The notes beneath the pieces are model-generated. The model did no database searches. It saw nothing but the letters and a program-made list of their open reading frames with translations, and was not told the origin of the DNA. The translations under genes and the position numbers were made by a program. From NCBI RefSeq assembly GCF_030704305.1, contig NZ_CP131935.1, positions 3,906,001 to 3,970,000 of the forward strand: a stretch of DNA of 64,000 bases, in the 5' to 3' direction. Positions 55,204 through 64,000 of this stretch are shown here, piece by piece (the first letter of the stretch is position 1; every line of letters starts with the position of its first letter). This stretch comes from Massilia sp. R2A-15. GTDB taxonomy: Bacteria; Pseudomonadota; Gammaproteobacteria; Burkholderiales; Burkholderiaceae_D.

Positions 55204-55842
55204 TCAATTCGGGGGCACCAGGCCGTGCAGCGCCATGTCGAGGAAGGCGTCGAGAAAGGCCAGCGGGTCGAGGTTGCACTGGTCGCAGGGGCCGACCGAG
55301 TGCTTCCAGGTCATCAGCATGAGCATCGGGGCGATCAGCACCTGGGTGGTGATCTGGACGTTGACCGGGCGGAACTCGCCGCGCGCGACGGCACGCTCGA
55401 GCAGGCCGGCGATCATGCGTGTGCCGCGGGCGATGACTTCTTCCTGGTAGAAGCTGGCAATGTCGGGGAAATTGGCCGCTTCGGCCATCATCAGCTTGGG
55501 AATGCCCGATGCCTTGGTCGCGCCCAGGCGCTGCCACCAGTTGACGATCACGCTGCGCAGCAGGTCGGCGGAATGGCCTTCGAAGCCGGCGATGCTGTCC
55601 TCGGCCGCGCCGATGACCGGCACGATGCTGTCGCGCACCACCGCCTTGAACAGCTCTTCCTTGTTGGTGAAATACAGGTACAGGGTGCCCTTGGACACGC
55701 CGGCGCGCCGGGCAACGTCTTCCAGCCGGGTCGACGCGAAGCCGCGCTCGACGAACAGGTCGAGCGCCGCGGCCAGCAATTCCTGCGGGCGCGCCTCTTT
55801 GCGCCGTTCCCAGCGCGGCTTGGTGTCATACGGGCATTGCAT
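55204..55842 (-). CDS. TetR/AcrR family transcriptional regulator
   Basis: 212 residues. N-terminal helix-turn-helix (about 18-65: [31 protein letters not shown] in two parts, then [14 protein letters not shown]). The C-terminal ligand domain contains CDQCN near 186-190. It sits upstream of the pcm-rhodanese-tolC genes on the same strand; it may control this efflux-related unit and itself. A TATAAT lies 30 nt before the start. Confidence 0.92.
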   Translation of the reverse strand: MQCPYDTKPRWERRKEARPQELLAAALDLFVERGFASTRLEDVARRAGVSKGTLYLYFTNKEELFKAVVRDSIVPVIGAAEDSIAGFEGHSADLLRSVIVNWWQRLGATKASGIPKLMMAEAANFPDIASFYQEEVIARGTRMIAGLLERAVARGEFRPVNVQITTQVLIAPMLMLMTWKHSVGPCDQCNLDPLAFLDAFLDMALHGLVPPN

Positions 55843-55871
55843 GTGTCGGTCCGGTAACTTACTTGCGGTTC

Positions 55872-55877
55872 ATTATA
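55872..55877 (-). promoter_or_regulatory. Candidate -10 box of the tetR gene
   Basis: TATAAT on the minus strand in CGATATAATG, 30 bp before the ATG at 55842. The -35 is weak. Confidence 0.45.
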
Positions 55878-55937
55878 TCGTTATGCCGGCGTGGTCTGGG
55901 AAAGCGGTATACTTGCGCTCTGTCCCGATTGCCCGCC

Positions 55938-56210
55938 ATGACCGCCTCCCCCGATTCCATCCACTGCCGCCCCGGCTGCGGCGCCTGCTGCACCGCCCCG
56001 TCGATCAGCTCGCCGATTCCCGGCATGCCTAAGGGCAAGCCGGCCGGCGTGCGCTGCGTCCAGCTCGACGACGCGAACGGCTGCAATATTTTTGGGCAGC
56101 CTGGCCGGCCCGCGGTATGCGCCAGCCTGCAGCCGTCGCGCGAGATGTGCGGCGACTCGCGCGAGCAGGCGATGTTTTATCTGGCCGAACTGGATCGCCT
56201 CACATCCTGA
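55938..56210 (+). CDS. YkgJ family cysteine cluster protein
   Basis: 90 residues. Eight Cys (C10, C14, C17, C18, C40, C49, C61, C71) in the CxxxCxxCC...C...C...C pattern of the YkgJ/Fe-S or zinc cluster family. Function unknown; some relatives are linked to iron-sulfur chemistry. The ATG at 55938 begins at the family start. Confidence 0.88.
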   Translation: MTASPDSIHCRPGCGACCTAPSISSPIPGMPKGKPAGVRCVQLDDANGCNIFGQPGRPAVCASLQPSREMCGDSREQAMFYLAELDRLTS

Positions 56211-56330
56211 AAAACAACGCCGGCGCTTGCGGGCAGCTCAACGGTATGAGGCGCGCTCGTGGTATTCTTCGACCCCGCGTGGTGCCGCCTCTTCCGACTC
56301 GCAAATTCCCTTAACTAAACTAATAAATAC

Positions 56331-57164
56331 ATGGATATCATTCTCGCGATCAAAGCGATCATCATGGGCCTGGTCGAAGGCTTCACCGAATTCCTGCCGA
56401 TCTCCTCGACCGGCCACCTGATCGTGGCGGGCAGCCTGCTCAACTTCACCGGCGAAAAAATCAAGGTCTTCGAAATCGCAATCCAGGCCGGCGCCATCCT
56501 CGCCGTGATCTGGGAGTACCACAAGCGCATCGGCGCCGTCCTCGCCGGCCTGACCAGCGACCCGAAACAGCAGAAATTCGCCATCAACCTGATCGTCGCC
56601 TTCCTGCCGGCCGCCGTCCTCGGCCTGTTCTTCAGCAAGATGATCAAGGCGCACCTGTTCGCGCCGGTGCCGGTGGCGCTGGCCTTCATCATCGGCGGCT
56701 TCATCATCCTGTGGGTCGAAAACCGCAACAAGGATCGCCACGATACGGCCCGCATCCAGTCGGTCGACGACATGACGATTCTCGATGCCTTCAAGATCGG
56801 CTGCGCGCAAGCGTTCGCGCTGATCCCGGGCACCAGCCGCTCGGGCGCCACCATCATCGGCGGCATGCTGTTCGGCCTGTCGCGCAAGGCGGCCACCGAA
56901 TTCTCGTTCTTCCTCGCGATCCCGACCCTGCTGGCGGCGACCGTGTATTCGGTCTACAAGGAACGCGCGCTGCTGTCGATGGCCGACCTGCCGCTGTTCG
57001 GCATCGGCGGCATCGCCGCCTTCGTGTCCGCCTTCCTGTGCGTGCGCTGGCTGCTGCGTTATATCAGCTCGCACGACTTCACCATTTTCGCCTGGTATCG
57101 CATCGTGTTCGGCATCGTGATCGTCGCCACTTCGTATTACGGATTGGTCTCCTGGGCGGAATGA
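56331..57164 (+). CDS. uppP: Undecaprenyl-diphosphatase
   Basis: 277 residues, eight membrane helices. Catalytic motifs [14 protein letters not shown] (16-29) and PGTSRSG (166-172) face the periplasm. Recycles the lipid carrier for peptidoglycan and other glycans and causes bacitracin tolerance. It is followed by recQ after 4 bp. Confidence 0.97.
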   Translation: MDIILAIKAIIMGLVEGFTEFLPISSTGHLIVAGSLLNFTGEKIKVFEIAIQAGAILAVIWEYHKRIGAVLAGLTSDPKQQKFAINLIVAFLPAAVLGLFFSKMIKAHLFAPVPVALAFIIGGFIILWVENRNKDRHDTARIQSVDDMTILDAFKIGCAQAFALIPGTSRSGATIIGGMLFGLSRKAATEFSFFLAIPTLLAATVYSVYKERALLSMADLPLFGIGGIAAFVSAFLCVRWLLRYISSHDFTIFAWYRIVFGIVIVATSYYGLVSWAE

Positions 57165-57168
57165 CAGC

Positions 57169-58989
57169 ATGAGTAGCGACATCGGCGCGCGCGCCCTCGA
57201 ACAACTGCAGACCGTGTTCGGCTACCCAGCCTTCCGCGGTCAGCAGGGCGACATCGTCGAACACGTCGCCAGCGGCGGCGACGCGCTGGTGCTGATGCCG
57301 ACCGGCGGCGGCAAGTCGCTGTGCTACCAGATCCCCGCGCTGCTGCGCGACGGCGTCGGCGTGGTCGTCTCGCCGCTGATCGCGCTGATGCAGGACCAGG
57401 TCGATGCGCTGGCCGAAGTGGGCGTGCGCGCCGCCTTCCTGAACTCGACCCAGACGTTCGAAGAGTCGATGCGCATCGAGCGCCTGGTGCGCACCGGCGA
57501 GATCGACCTGGTCTACGTTGCGCCCGAACGCCTGATGACGCAGCGCTGCCTCGACCTGTTCGAGTCGTCGAAGATCGCGCTATTCGCGATCGACGAGGCG
57601 CACTGCGTCTCGCAATGGGGCCACGACTTCCGGCCCGAGTACATCAAGCTGTCGATCCTGCACGAGCGCTTCCCCGACGTGCCGCGCATCGCGCTGACCG
57701 CGACCGCCGACCACCAGACCCGCGCCGAAATCGCGCTGCGCCTGCAACTGGAGGACGCGCGCCAGTTCGTGTCGTCGTTCGACCGGCCGAATATCCGCTA
57801 CCAGATCGTCGAGAAGGCCAACGGCCGCAAGCAGCTGCTCGACTTCATCACCACCGAGCATGGCGGCGACGCCGGCATCGTGTACTGCCTGTCGCGCAAG
57901 AAGGTCGAGGAGACCGCCGAATTCCTCAACGAGAACGGCATCCGCGCGCTGGCCTACCACGCCGGCATGGAGCATCCGAAACGCGCCGCCAACCAGGCCC
58001 GCTTCCTGCGCGAGGACGCCATCGTGATGTGCGCGACGATCGCCTTCGGCATGGGCATCGACAAGCCGGACGTGCGCTTCGTCTGCCACCTCGACCTCCC
58101 GAAAAGCATCGAGGGCTATTACCAGGAGACCGGACGCGCGGGCCGCGACGGCCTGCCCGCTTCGGCCTGGATGGCGTACGGCTTGCAGGACGTGGTGCTG
58201 CAGCGCCGGATGATCGACGAATCCGACGCCGACGAAACGTTCAAGCGCGTGCTGTCGATGAAGCTCGACTCGATGCTCGGCCTGTGCGAGACCTTGAGCT
58301 GCCGGCGCACCCGCCTGCTCGACTATTTCGGCGAGCGTTCCGGCCCGTGCGGCAACTGCGACACCTGCCTGATTCCGCCGGTGTCGTTCGACGGCACCGT
58401 GCCGGTGCAAAAACTGCTGTCGACGATCTACCGGGTCGACCAGCGCTTCGCCGCCGGCCACGTGATCGACGTGCTGCGCGGCGTGTCGTCGGAGCGCATC
58501 ACGCAATGGCACCACGATTCGCTGTCGGTGTACGGCATCGGCGCCGAGCGCACCGAGGCGGAGTGGCGCGCGATCCTGCGCCAGGCCATCGCGCTCGGCC
58601 TGGTGACGGTGGACCACGAGGTCTACAGCTCGCTGAAACTGACCGACGCGGCGCGGCCCGTCCTGAAGGGCGGGCAGAAGGTGCAGCTGCGCCAGTACCA
58701 GAAGCCGGTCAAGCAGAAGCGTCCTGCCAGTGCTTCCAAAGGGCATATCGAGATGGAGCTGTCGAAGTCCGAACAGGAGATCTTCGAGAAGCTGCGCTGG
58801 TGGCGTGTCGAGACCGCGCGCGCCCACGGCGTGCCGGCCTACGTCGTGTTCCAGGACGCCACCTTGCGCGAGATCGCCAAGGTCAAGCCGACCTCCCTCG
58901 ACGACCTGCGCGGCGTCACCGGCGTGGGCGAGAAAAAGCTGGTGTCCTACGGCGACGAGATCGTCGCGCTGATCAGCCAGATGCTGTAA
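57169..58989 (+). CDS. recQ: ATP-dependent DNA helicase RecQ
   Basis: 606 residues. Walker A MPTGGGKS near 43-50, DEAH in FAIDEAHCVSQWGHDFRPEY, and helicase C domain (GIVYCLSRKKVEETAEFL; YYQETGRAGRDG). The zinc site is C-RRTRLLDYFGE...CGNCDTC, then a winged helix and an HRDC domain from about 525. Acts in recombination and fork repair. It is probably co-transcribed with uppP. Confidence 0.97.
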   Translation: MSSDIGARALEQLQTVFGYPAFRGQQGDIVEHVASGGDALVLMPTGGGKSLCYQIPALLRDGVGVVVSPLIALMQDQVDALAEVGVRAAFLNSTQTFEESMRIERLVRTGEIDLVYVAPERLMTQRCLDLFESSKIALFAIDEAHCVSQWGHDFRPEYIKLSILHERFPDVPRIALTATADHQTRAEIALRLQLEDARQFVSSFDRPNIRYQIVEKANGRKQLLDFITTEHGGDAGIVYCLSRKKVEETAEFLNENGIRALAYHAGMEHPKRAANQARFLREDAIVMCATIAFGMGIDKPDVRFVCHLDLPKSIEGYYQETGRAGRDGLPASAWMAYGLQDVVLQRRMIDESDADETFKRVLSMKLDSMLGLCETLSCRRTRLLDYFGERSGPCGNCDTCLIPPVSFDGTVPVQKLLSTIYRVDQRFAAGHVIDVLRGVSSERITQWHHDSLSVYGIGAERTEAEWRAILRQAIALGLVTVDHEVYSSLKLTDAARPVLKGGQKVQLRQYQKPVKQKRPASASKGHIEMELSKSEQEIFEKLRWWRVETARAHGVPAYVVFQDATLREIAKVKPTSLDDLRGVTGVGEKKLVSYGDEIVALISQML

Positions 58990-58996
58990 CCGGGGC

Positions 58997-59743
58997 TCAG
59001 TCCCTGAACAGGTGCGCGAAGGTGCGGCTGACGGTCAACCGCTCGTCGCTCCCGCGCAGCAGCACCTGCAGCCGCTCCGCATCGACCTTTTCCACCGCCT
59101 CGATGGCGTTCACGTTGACCATGGTGCCGCGGTGGATCTGCCAGAAGCGCGCCGGATCGAGCCCGCCCAGCAAATCCTTCAATGGAATGCGCACCAGCGC
59201 TTCGAACTCGGCCAGCACCACGCGCGTGTACTTGGTGTCCGACTGGAAGAACAGCACCTGGTCCACGTCGATCAGCCGGATCTGCCGGCCGATGCTGGCC
59301 TTGATCCACTTCATCGGCTCGCGCGCCGGCCCAGGCAGCGCTGCTTTCAGGTGATGCAGGATGTCGCCCAGGTCTGCCGGCCGCGCAGTGAGCTTCTCCC
59401 GGAGGCGCGCCACCGCCTTCTGCAAGCGATCCGCCTCGACGGGCTTGAGCAGGTAGTCCACCGCGCCGGCGTCGAAGGCGTCGACCGCATACTGGTCGTA
59501 GGCGGTGACGAAGACCACATGCGCCAGCTTGCCGATGCGCTCGGCCACTTCGAGGCCCGACAGGCCGGGCATGCGTATGTCGAGGAAGGCGACGTCCGGC
59601 TCGTGTTCGAGAAAGCCGTCCCAGGCGTCATTGCCGTTTTCCGCCACCATCACCACTTGGGCGTCGGGCCACACGGTGGGCAGCATCGCCAGCAGGCGCT
59701 CGCGCATCAGCGGCTCATCTTCAGCGATCAGCACCCTGGTCAT
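58997..59743 (-). CDS. LytTR family response regulator
   Basis: 248 residues. Receiver domain with D55 (VAFLDIRMPG), and a C-terminal LytTR DNA-binding domain (about 145-245: IKASIGRQIRLIDVDQVLFF, then FWQIHRGTMVNVNAIEAVEKV). Its ATG overlaps the kinase stop. Acts with that kinase; targets unknown. Confidence 0.93.
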   Translation of the reverse strand: MTRVLIAEDEPLMRERLLAMLPTVWPDAQVVMVAENGNDAWDGFLEHEPDVAFLDIRMPGLSGLEVAERIGKLAHVVFVTAYDQYAVDAFDAGAVDYLLKPVEADRLQKAVARLREKLTARPADLGDILHHLKAALPGPAREPMKWIKASIGRQIRLIDVDQVLFFQSDTKYTRVVLAEFEALVRIPLKDLLGGLDPARFWQIHRGTMVNVNAIEAVEKVDAERLQVLLRGSDERLTVSRTFAHLFRD

Positions 59744-60954
59744 TTGCCGGCCGCCTCGCTCGGGATGATGATCTCGGCCACCACGCCCTGCGGCGCCTCG
59801 TGCAGCGTCACGCTGGCCGCTGCACCGTGGGCCAGCAGCAGGCGGTTGCGGGCGTTTTCCAGGCCAAGCCCGGCGCCGGGCTGGATGCCCAGGCCGATGC
59901 CGGAGTCCTCCACCTGAATCGACACGACGCCGTCGCGCCGCTGCGCCCGGACCGAGACCTCGCCGCCGCGCAGCGAAGGCTCGATGCCGTGCTTGATGGC
60001 GTTTTCGGCCAGCGTCAGCACGATCATGCTCGGCACGGCCAGCCCGGCCAGCGATTCGGGCAGGTCGAGGGTGAAGCGCAGGCGCTCGCCCAGCCTGGCC
60101 TTCATCACTGTGAGATAGGCTTCGACCAGCGCAAACTCCTTGCGCAGCGTGGCCTGGTCGCTGCGCATTTCGCTCAGGCTGGCGCGCAGGAAGGTGATCA
60201 GACTGGCCGTCAGTTCGGCGGCGCGCGGGGCATCTTTTTCGGCCAGCTGCTGCACCGCGCCGAGGGTGTTGAACAGGAAGTGCGGCTCGATCTGTGCGCG
60301 CAGCAGCCGCAGTTGCGACTCGCTCAATTCGCGCGCCAGGCGGTCGCGCTCGGCGTCCTGCCGCAATTGCACGGTGCGCGCTTCGTGCTGGCGGTTACGC
60401 ATGACGACGATCAGCCTGAGGGGAATGCCGACCAGCAGGGCCGCGACCAATGCGCCGACCAGCATCCCGCCGGGGAAGGTGTCAAACAAGGCCTCGTTGA
60501 CCGTCAGGTGCTGGAACTTGATCAGAAAACCGACCATCGCGAGCGCCAGGCCGATCACGAACAGCATCATCCCTGTGCCGTTCTGGCTTCGGCAGTTGTT
60601 TCGGCGATAGTTGAACCACACCGCCACCAGGCCGGCAGCGATCGCGAATCCCATCACGTTGACGACGCCGATCGCGGCGATCCAGCTCAGGCGCGGCACG
60701 ACAACATGCAGCACTGCGCCAGCCAGAGTGAATCCCACGGCCAGCCGGGCAATGGCGGCGATCAGGCGCCAGCCGCGATATTTGAGCGAGAACTCAAGCA
60801 GTTGCTCGCGTTCGATGTCGGACAGGCGCGCCAGCGCATTGGCCAGATGCCTGCGATAACCTGGCGCCGTTTGCGCCGCGAACGCGGGATCGGCAAGCAC
60901 CTTGAACTGCTCCTGTTCCCACTCCCGATACCAATTCACGATTGCGCGAAACAT
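59740..60954 (-). CDS. LytS-type sensor histidine kinase
   Basis: 404 residues. Four membrane helices (about 62-85, 92-114, 128-148, 163-186) form the sensor. The HisKA_7TM/His_kinase motif has H225 (QIEPHFLFNTLGAV), and the short ATPase domain reads LTLAENAIKHGIEPSL and DSGIGLGIQ-GAGLGLENAR. No separate extracellular domain. GGAG lies 6 nt before ATG 60954. It overlaps the regulator by 4 bp. Confidence 0.92.
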   Translation of the reverse strand: MFRAIVNWYREWEQEQFKVLADPAFAAQTAPGYRRHLANALARLSDIEREQLLEFSLKYRGWRLIAAIARLAVGFTLAGAVLHVVVPRLSWIAAIGVVNVMGFAIAAGLVAVWFNYRRNNCRSQNGTGMMLFVIGLALAMVGFLIKFQHLTVNEALFDTFPGGMLVGALVAALLVGIPLRLIVVMRNRQHEARTVQLRQDAERDRLARELSESQLRLLRAQIEPHFLFNTLGAVQQLAEKDAPRAAELTASLITFLRASLSEMRSDQATLRKEFALVEAYLTVMKARLGERLRFTLDLPESLAGLAVPSMIVLTLAENAIKHGIEPSLRGGEVSVRAQRRDGVVSIQVEDSGIGLGIQPGAGLGLENARNRLLLAHGAAASVTLHEAPQGVVAEIIIPSEAAGK

Positions 60955-61073
60955 GGAGCTCTCCAAATGGCTGTCATGCAGAGCAGTCTAAGGAAACGAG
61001 GGCGCCGTGGGAAGCGCGAAGCGACGAGCGACGAATCGGCGGGAACGAAATACGATCCGGTCCCGCCGCGGGA

Positions 61074-61793
61074 TTACTTCTTCTCGAACACCAGGTCCCA
61101 CACGCCGTGACCGAGCTTGATGCCGCGGTTTTCGAACTTGGTCAGCGGACGGTAGGCCGGTTGCGGCGCGTAGCCTTCGGCGGTGTTCTTCAGCAGCGGC
61201 TCGCTGCCCAGCACCTCGAGCATCTGCACCGCGTAGTCTTCCCAGTCGGTCGCGCAGTGCAGGTAGCCGCCCGGCGCCAGCTTCTCGGCCAGCAGCCTGA
61301 CGAATGGCGTTTGCAGCAGGCGGCGCTTGTTGTGGCGCGCCTTGTGCCAGGGGTCAGGGAAGAATACGTGGACGCCGGCCAGCGAAGCGTCGGGGATCAT
61401 CTGGTTCAGCACTTCGACCGCGTCATGCTGGATCAGGCGCAGGTTAGTCAGGCCCTGCTCGCCGATCTGCTTGAGCAGGCTGCCGACGCCCGGGGTGTGC
61501 ACTTCGACGCCGATGAAGTCCTTCTCCGGCATGCCCTTGGCGATGTGCGCGGTGGTGTCGCCCATGCCGAAACCGATCTCCAGGATCACCGGCGCCTTGC
61601 GGCCGAACGCCTGCTCGAAATCGAGCGGCGCCTTGGCGTACTCGATCAGGAACTTCGGCCCCAGTTCTTCCAGCGCGCGCGCCTGGGCGATCGACAGCCG
61701 GCCGGCACGAGTGACGAAGCTGCGGATGCGGTGTTCGGTGGGGTCGTACAGCATCGGGCGGCCGCTGCCGCTTGGAGGAGTTTCGGATGACAT
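61074..61793 (-). CDS. trmB: tRNA (guanine-N7-)-methyltransferase
   Basis: 239 residues. SAM site [31 protein letters not shown], and the tRNA-binding [16 protein letters not shown]. Makes m7G46 in tRNA. An ATG at 61829 is in frame, but it overlaps a TATAAT box (61828-61833), so ATG 61793 is the more likely start. Confidence 0.95.
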   Translation of the reverse strand: MSSETPPSGSGRPMLYDPTEHRIRSFVTRAGRLSIAQARALEELGPKFLIEYAKAPLDFEQAFGRKAPVILEIGFGMGDTTAHIAKGMPEKDFIGVEVHTPGVGSLLKQIGEQGLTNLRLIQHDAVEVLNQMIPDASLAGVHVFFPDPWHKARHNKRRLLQTPFVRLLAEKLAPGGYLHCATDWEDYAVQMLEVLGSEPLLKNTAEGYAPQPAYRPLTKFENRGIKLGHGVWDLVFEKK

Positions 61794-61827
61794 GGGGTGC
61801 GAAGGAAGAGAATAAGGTACGGCCGAC

Positions 61828-61833
61828 ATTATA
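61828..61833 (-). promoter_or_regulatory. Candidate -10 box of trmB
   Basis: TATAAT on the minus strand in GCGATATAATG, 34 bp before ATG 61793. It has the same GATATAATG context as the box upstream of tetR. Confidence 0.5.
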
Positions 61834-61877
61834 TCGCACCGCCTCTGCCGGAAAGCGGAACTGCCGGCTTGCAGGCC

Positions 61878-61900
61878 GTCGTACCCGCCCAGGCAGGTAC
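61878..61900. repeat. Degenerate half of a family B repeat
   Basis: GTCGTACCCGCCCAGGCAGG then TAC, which matches the first arm of 573-672 with two changes. A related GGGTACGCGCGCCTGG lies 30 bp further on. Confidence 0.55.
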
Positions 61901-62036
61901 GGCAGCTTGACTTGAAGGCATCATGGTCGGGTACGCGCGCCTGGATCCCGATCCCGCCGCGTCATCGTGCTGACACAATGCATCGCTATGCTCCAGGCAA
62001 TCAACCCGTTTCGTTCGCCAACCTGGAGCCGCAAAA

Positions 62037-64000
62037 ATGACCCCTGTCCCGACTGTGCCGCGCCGCCGCCTGCTGCAACTGCTCGCCGCCGCCCCCCTGC
62101 TGCCACTGTCATCGTTCAGCGCAGCGAGCCTGCTGTCCGGCTGCGGCGCCCAGGCCGGCATCGCCACCGCCGCGACGCCCGGCGCCGCAACGCTGGCCGG
62201 TGTGACCTTCAGCTCCATGCCGGCGCCCTCGCTGTCCAATCCCGCGGCGATGGCAACCACCAGCACGACCTCGGTCATGACCGCGCGCTTCAGCGACGCC
62301 AGCAAGATCGACTTCAAGCTGGCCTACCAGCCCTTCTTCATCACCGGAGACCTGGTCGCCGACGGCGCAGGCGGCAGGATCGTCGCCGGCGGCTACTACG
62401 ACATCCACGGCGCGCCGATTATCGACGCCACCGTCGCCGGCAGGGAGCGCCAGTTTTTCTCCGACTCGCCGGACGGCACCTCGCTGCTCACCGTCCCGAA
62501 CGCGAAAGCGGCCGGCGTGAAGGGCAATACCGTGTTCGCCGTGGTGCAGTTCGAGTACACCACCGGGGCGCAGGATGGCGTGACCGGCATGTACGGGCGT
62601 CTGCCGTCGCCGATCGCCGTGCTGACCCTCGATCAGGACCCGGCCACCGGCAAGCTGTCGCTGGTGAAGTACCACAACGTCGATACCTCCAGCGTGAACG
62701 GCCTGTGGATCACCTGCGGCGCCAGCCTGTCGCCGTGGGGGACCCACCTGTCCAGCGAGGAGTACGAACCCAACGCATTTACCGCCGCCACCGACGCGCA
62801 GTTCAAGGCCTTCAGCAAGAACCTGTACGGCAGCGAAACCGCGGCCAATCCCTACAACTACGGACACCTGCCGGAAGTGACGGTCAATGCTGACGGCACG
62901 GCGTCCATCAAAAAGCACTACTGCCTGGGGCGCATCTCGCACGAACTGGTGCAGGTCATGCCGGACAACCGCACTGTGATCATGGGCGACGACGCCACCA
63001 ACAGCGGCTACTTCGTCTTCGTTGCCGAGAAGGAGAAGGACCTGTCGGCGGGTAGCCTGTATGTCGCCAGGGTCGGCGCCGGCTTCTCGCTCGATCCGAC
63101 GGCCGCCGCGGCGCCGCTCTCCTGGATCAAGCTCGGGTCGGCCACCAGCGCGGAGGTCCGGGCCATGGCGGCGTCGCTGAAGCCGACCGACATCATGGAC
63201 GTGCGCAGCGCTGACCCGCACGACGCGAGCTACACCAGGATCGCGGCGAGCGGGCGCATCGAATGGGTAAAGCTGGCGCCGGGCATGGAGAAGGCGGCGG
63301 CCTTCCTCGAGACCCATCGCTACGCGGCGCTGGTGGGCGCATCGATGGGCTTCACCAAGATGGAAGGCACGACCGTCAACATTCAGGACAAGATCGCCTA
63401 CTCGGCGCTGCAGAACTGCCAGGGCTCGATGGTGGCGGGGAACGCGCTGAACGTGCCGGGCAACGGCGTGTCGATCCCGAAGGCGCTCGACGCGGGCGCG
63501 GTGATGATGCTGAACCTGAAGGGCGGCGCGAAGGACAGCGCCGGCGCGGCAATCGACAGCGAGTGGATGCCGGCCGATACGAAAGCGCTGCTGACGGGCG
63601 AGGACATCGCCGCCGACGCGCTGGGCAATACCGCCAATCCCGACAAGGTCGCCAATCCGGACAACCTGAAGTTCTCGGAGAAGATGCGCACGCTGTTCAT
63701 CGGCGAGGACAGCAGCCAGCACGTCAACAACTTCCTGTGGGCGTACAACGTCGACACCAGGGTGCTGGCGCGGGTAATGTCGATTCCCGCCGGCGGCGAG
63801 TCGACCGGCCTGCACGCGGTCGATGAAATCAATGGCTGGACCTACATCATGAGCAACTTCCAGCATGCGGGCGACTGGGGCGCCATTCACGCCGTCGTCA
63901 AGCCGACGCTCGATCCGCTGATCCGGGCCAACTACAAGGACAAGTCAGGCGCCGCGGTGGGCTACCTGACCGGGGAATTGAGCCAGATCCGGCTGTCGAA
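62037..64000 (+). CDS. DUF839/PhoX-like phosphatase family protein (3' end outside window)
   Basis: The frame is open from ATG 62037 to the last base (654 codons). A twin-Arg-like start RRRLLQ is followed by a hydrophobic stretch and a lipobox-like LLSGC (C36), so it may be exported by Tat and perhaps lipidated. The PhoX/DUF839 marks are CGASLSPWGTHLSSEEYEP and RISHELVQVMPDNRTVIMGDD, which hold the Ca/Fe-binding residues of this alkaline phosphatase family. GGAG lies 8 nt before the ATG. The substrate and the C-terminus cannot be judged. Confidence 0.85.
   Translation, partial: MTPVPTVPRRRLLQLLAAAPLLPLSSFSAASLLSGCGAQAGIATAATPGAATLAGVTFSSMPAPSLSNPAAMATTSTTSVMTARFSDASKIDFKLAYQPFFITGDLVADGAGGRIVAGGYYDIHGAPIIDATVAGRERQFFSDSPDGTSLLTVPNAKAAGVKGNTVFAVVQFEYTTGAQDGVTGMYGRLPSPIAVLTLDQDPATGKLSLVKYHNVDTSSVNGLWITCGASLSPWGTHLSSEEYEPNAFTAATDAQFKAFSKNLYGSETAANPYNYGHLPEVTVNADGTASIKKHYCLGRISHELVQVMPDNRTVIMGDDATNSGYFVFVAEKEKDLSAGSLYVARVGAGFSLDPTAAAAPLSWIKLGSATSAEVRAMAASLKPTDIMDVRSADPHDASYTRIAASGRIEWVKLAPGMEKAAAFLETHRYAALVGASMGFTKMEGTTVNIQDKIAYSALQNCQGSMVAGNALNVPGNGVSIPKALDAGAVMMLNLKGGAKDSAGAAIDSEWMPADTKALLTGEDIAADALGNTANPDKVANPDNLKFSEKMRTLFIGEDSSQHVNNFLWAYNVDTRVLARVMSIPAGGESTGLHAVDEINGWTYIMSNFQHAGDWGAIHAVVKPTLDPLIRANYKDKSGAAVGYLTGELSQIRLS

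Noticed and set aside
61794..61829. Upstream ATG of trmB at 61829
   Set aside because: It overlaps a perfect TATAAT box and would lie before the expected transcription start.

Overview
The window is about 64 kb of GC-rich bacterial chromosome. Gene families and order, a sigma-54-driven type IV pilin, a divergent recA-recX / two-component block and dense short palindromic repeats suggest a betaproteobacterium of the Oxalobacteraceae (Massilia/Duganella/Janthinobacterium type). This placement is inferred from content, not from a database search. I see no rRNA, tRNA, CRISPR array, prophage or insertion sequence. Both ends cut genes.

Layout. 1-3.7 kb: end of an unknown gene, a BepA-like M48 protease, moaC and a VapBC-type toxin-antitoxin pair. 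3.8-7.3 kb: a PilZ protein, a pilin-type O-oligosaccharyltransferase, pilA with a textbook sigma-54 promoter, and an FHA protein. 7.4-12.5 kb: sucCD, a DUF2889 protein, a 700-bp gene-free stretch with a strongly structured RNA/terminator, then recX-recA with a LexA box. 12.6-17.2 kb: four overlapping genes for a TctD/TctE-like two-component system and a two-subunit sodium:solute symporter. 17.2-21.5 kb: two tandem S9 peptidase genes plus the dead tail of a third. 21.5-30.5 kb: a pyrophosphate-type phosphofructokinase, purM, an AI-2E permease, the hda-HAD-pcnB-folK operon, panB and thpR. 30.6-39.1 kb: polyamine/GABA catabolism (aldehyde dehydrogenase, symporter, class III aminotransferase, gamma-glutamylputrescine synthetase and hydrolase, succinate-semialdehyde dehydrogenase). 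39.2-49 kb: mazG-like, carbonic anhydrase, dnaJ, dnaK and grpE (dnaK and grpE each with a sigma-32 promoter), hemH, recN, nadK. 49-56 kb: DUF3667, a coupled small protein/PQQ-type dehydrogenase pair, osmC, gloA, then tetR-pcm-rhodanese-tolC. 56-64 kb: YkgJ, uppP, recQ, a LytS/LytTR two-component system, trmB, and a DUF839/PhoX-like protein running off the end.

Two families of intergenic repeats punctuate the region. Family A is a ~28-bp imperfect palindrome of the form GGGGTCAGGTCC-NNN-GGACC(A)GACCCC, with nearly 20 copies, alone or in inverted pairs, and in at least one case it forms the terminator of the upstream gene. Family B is a 100-bp two-armed element found in full twice. The most interesting new candidates are the structured RNA at 10534-10611 with an unpaired CUCCU segment, the EF-hand-like loop in the symporter, the decaying S9 peptidase array, the repeat-bracketed secreted-protein gene, and a 29-residue membrane peptide gene.
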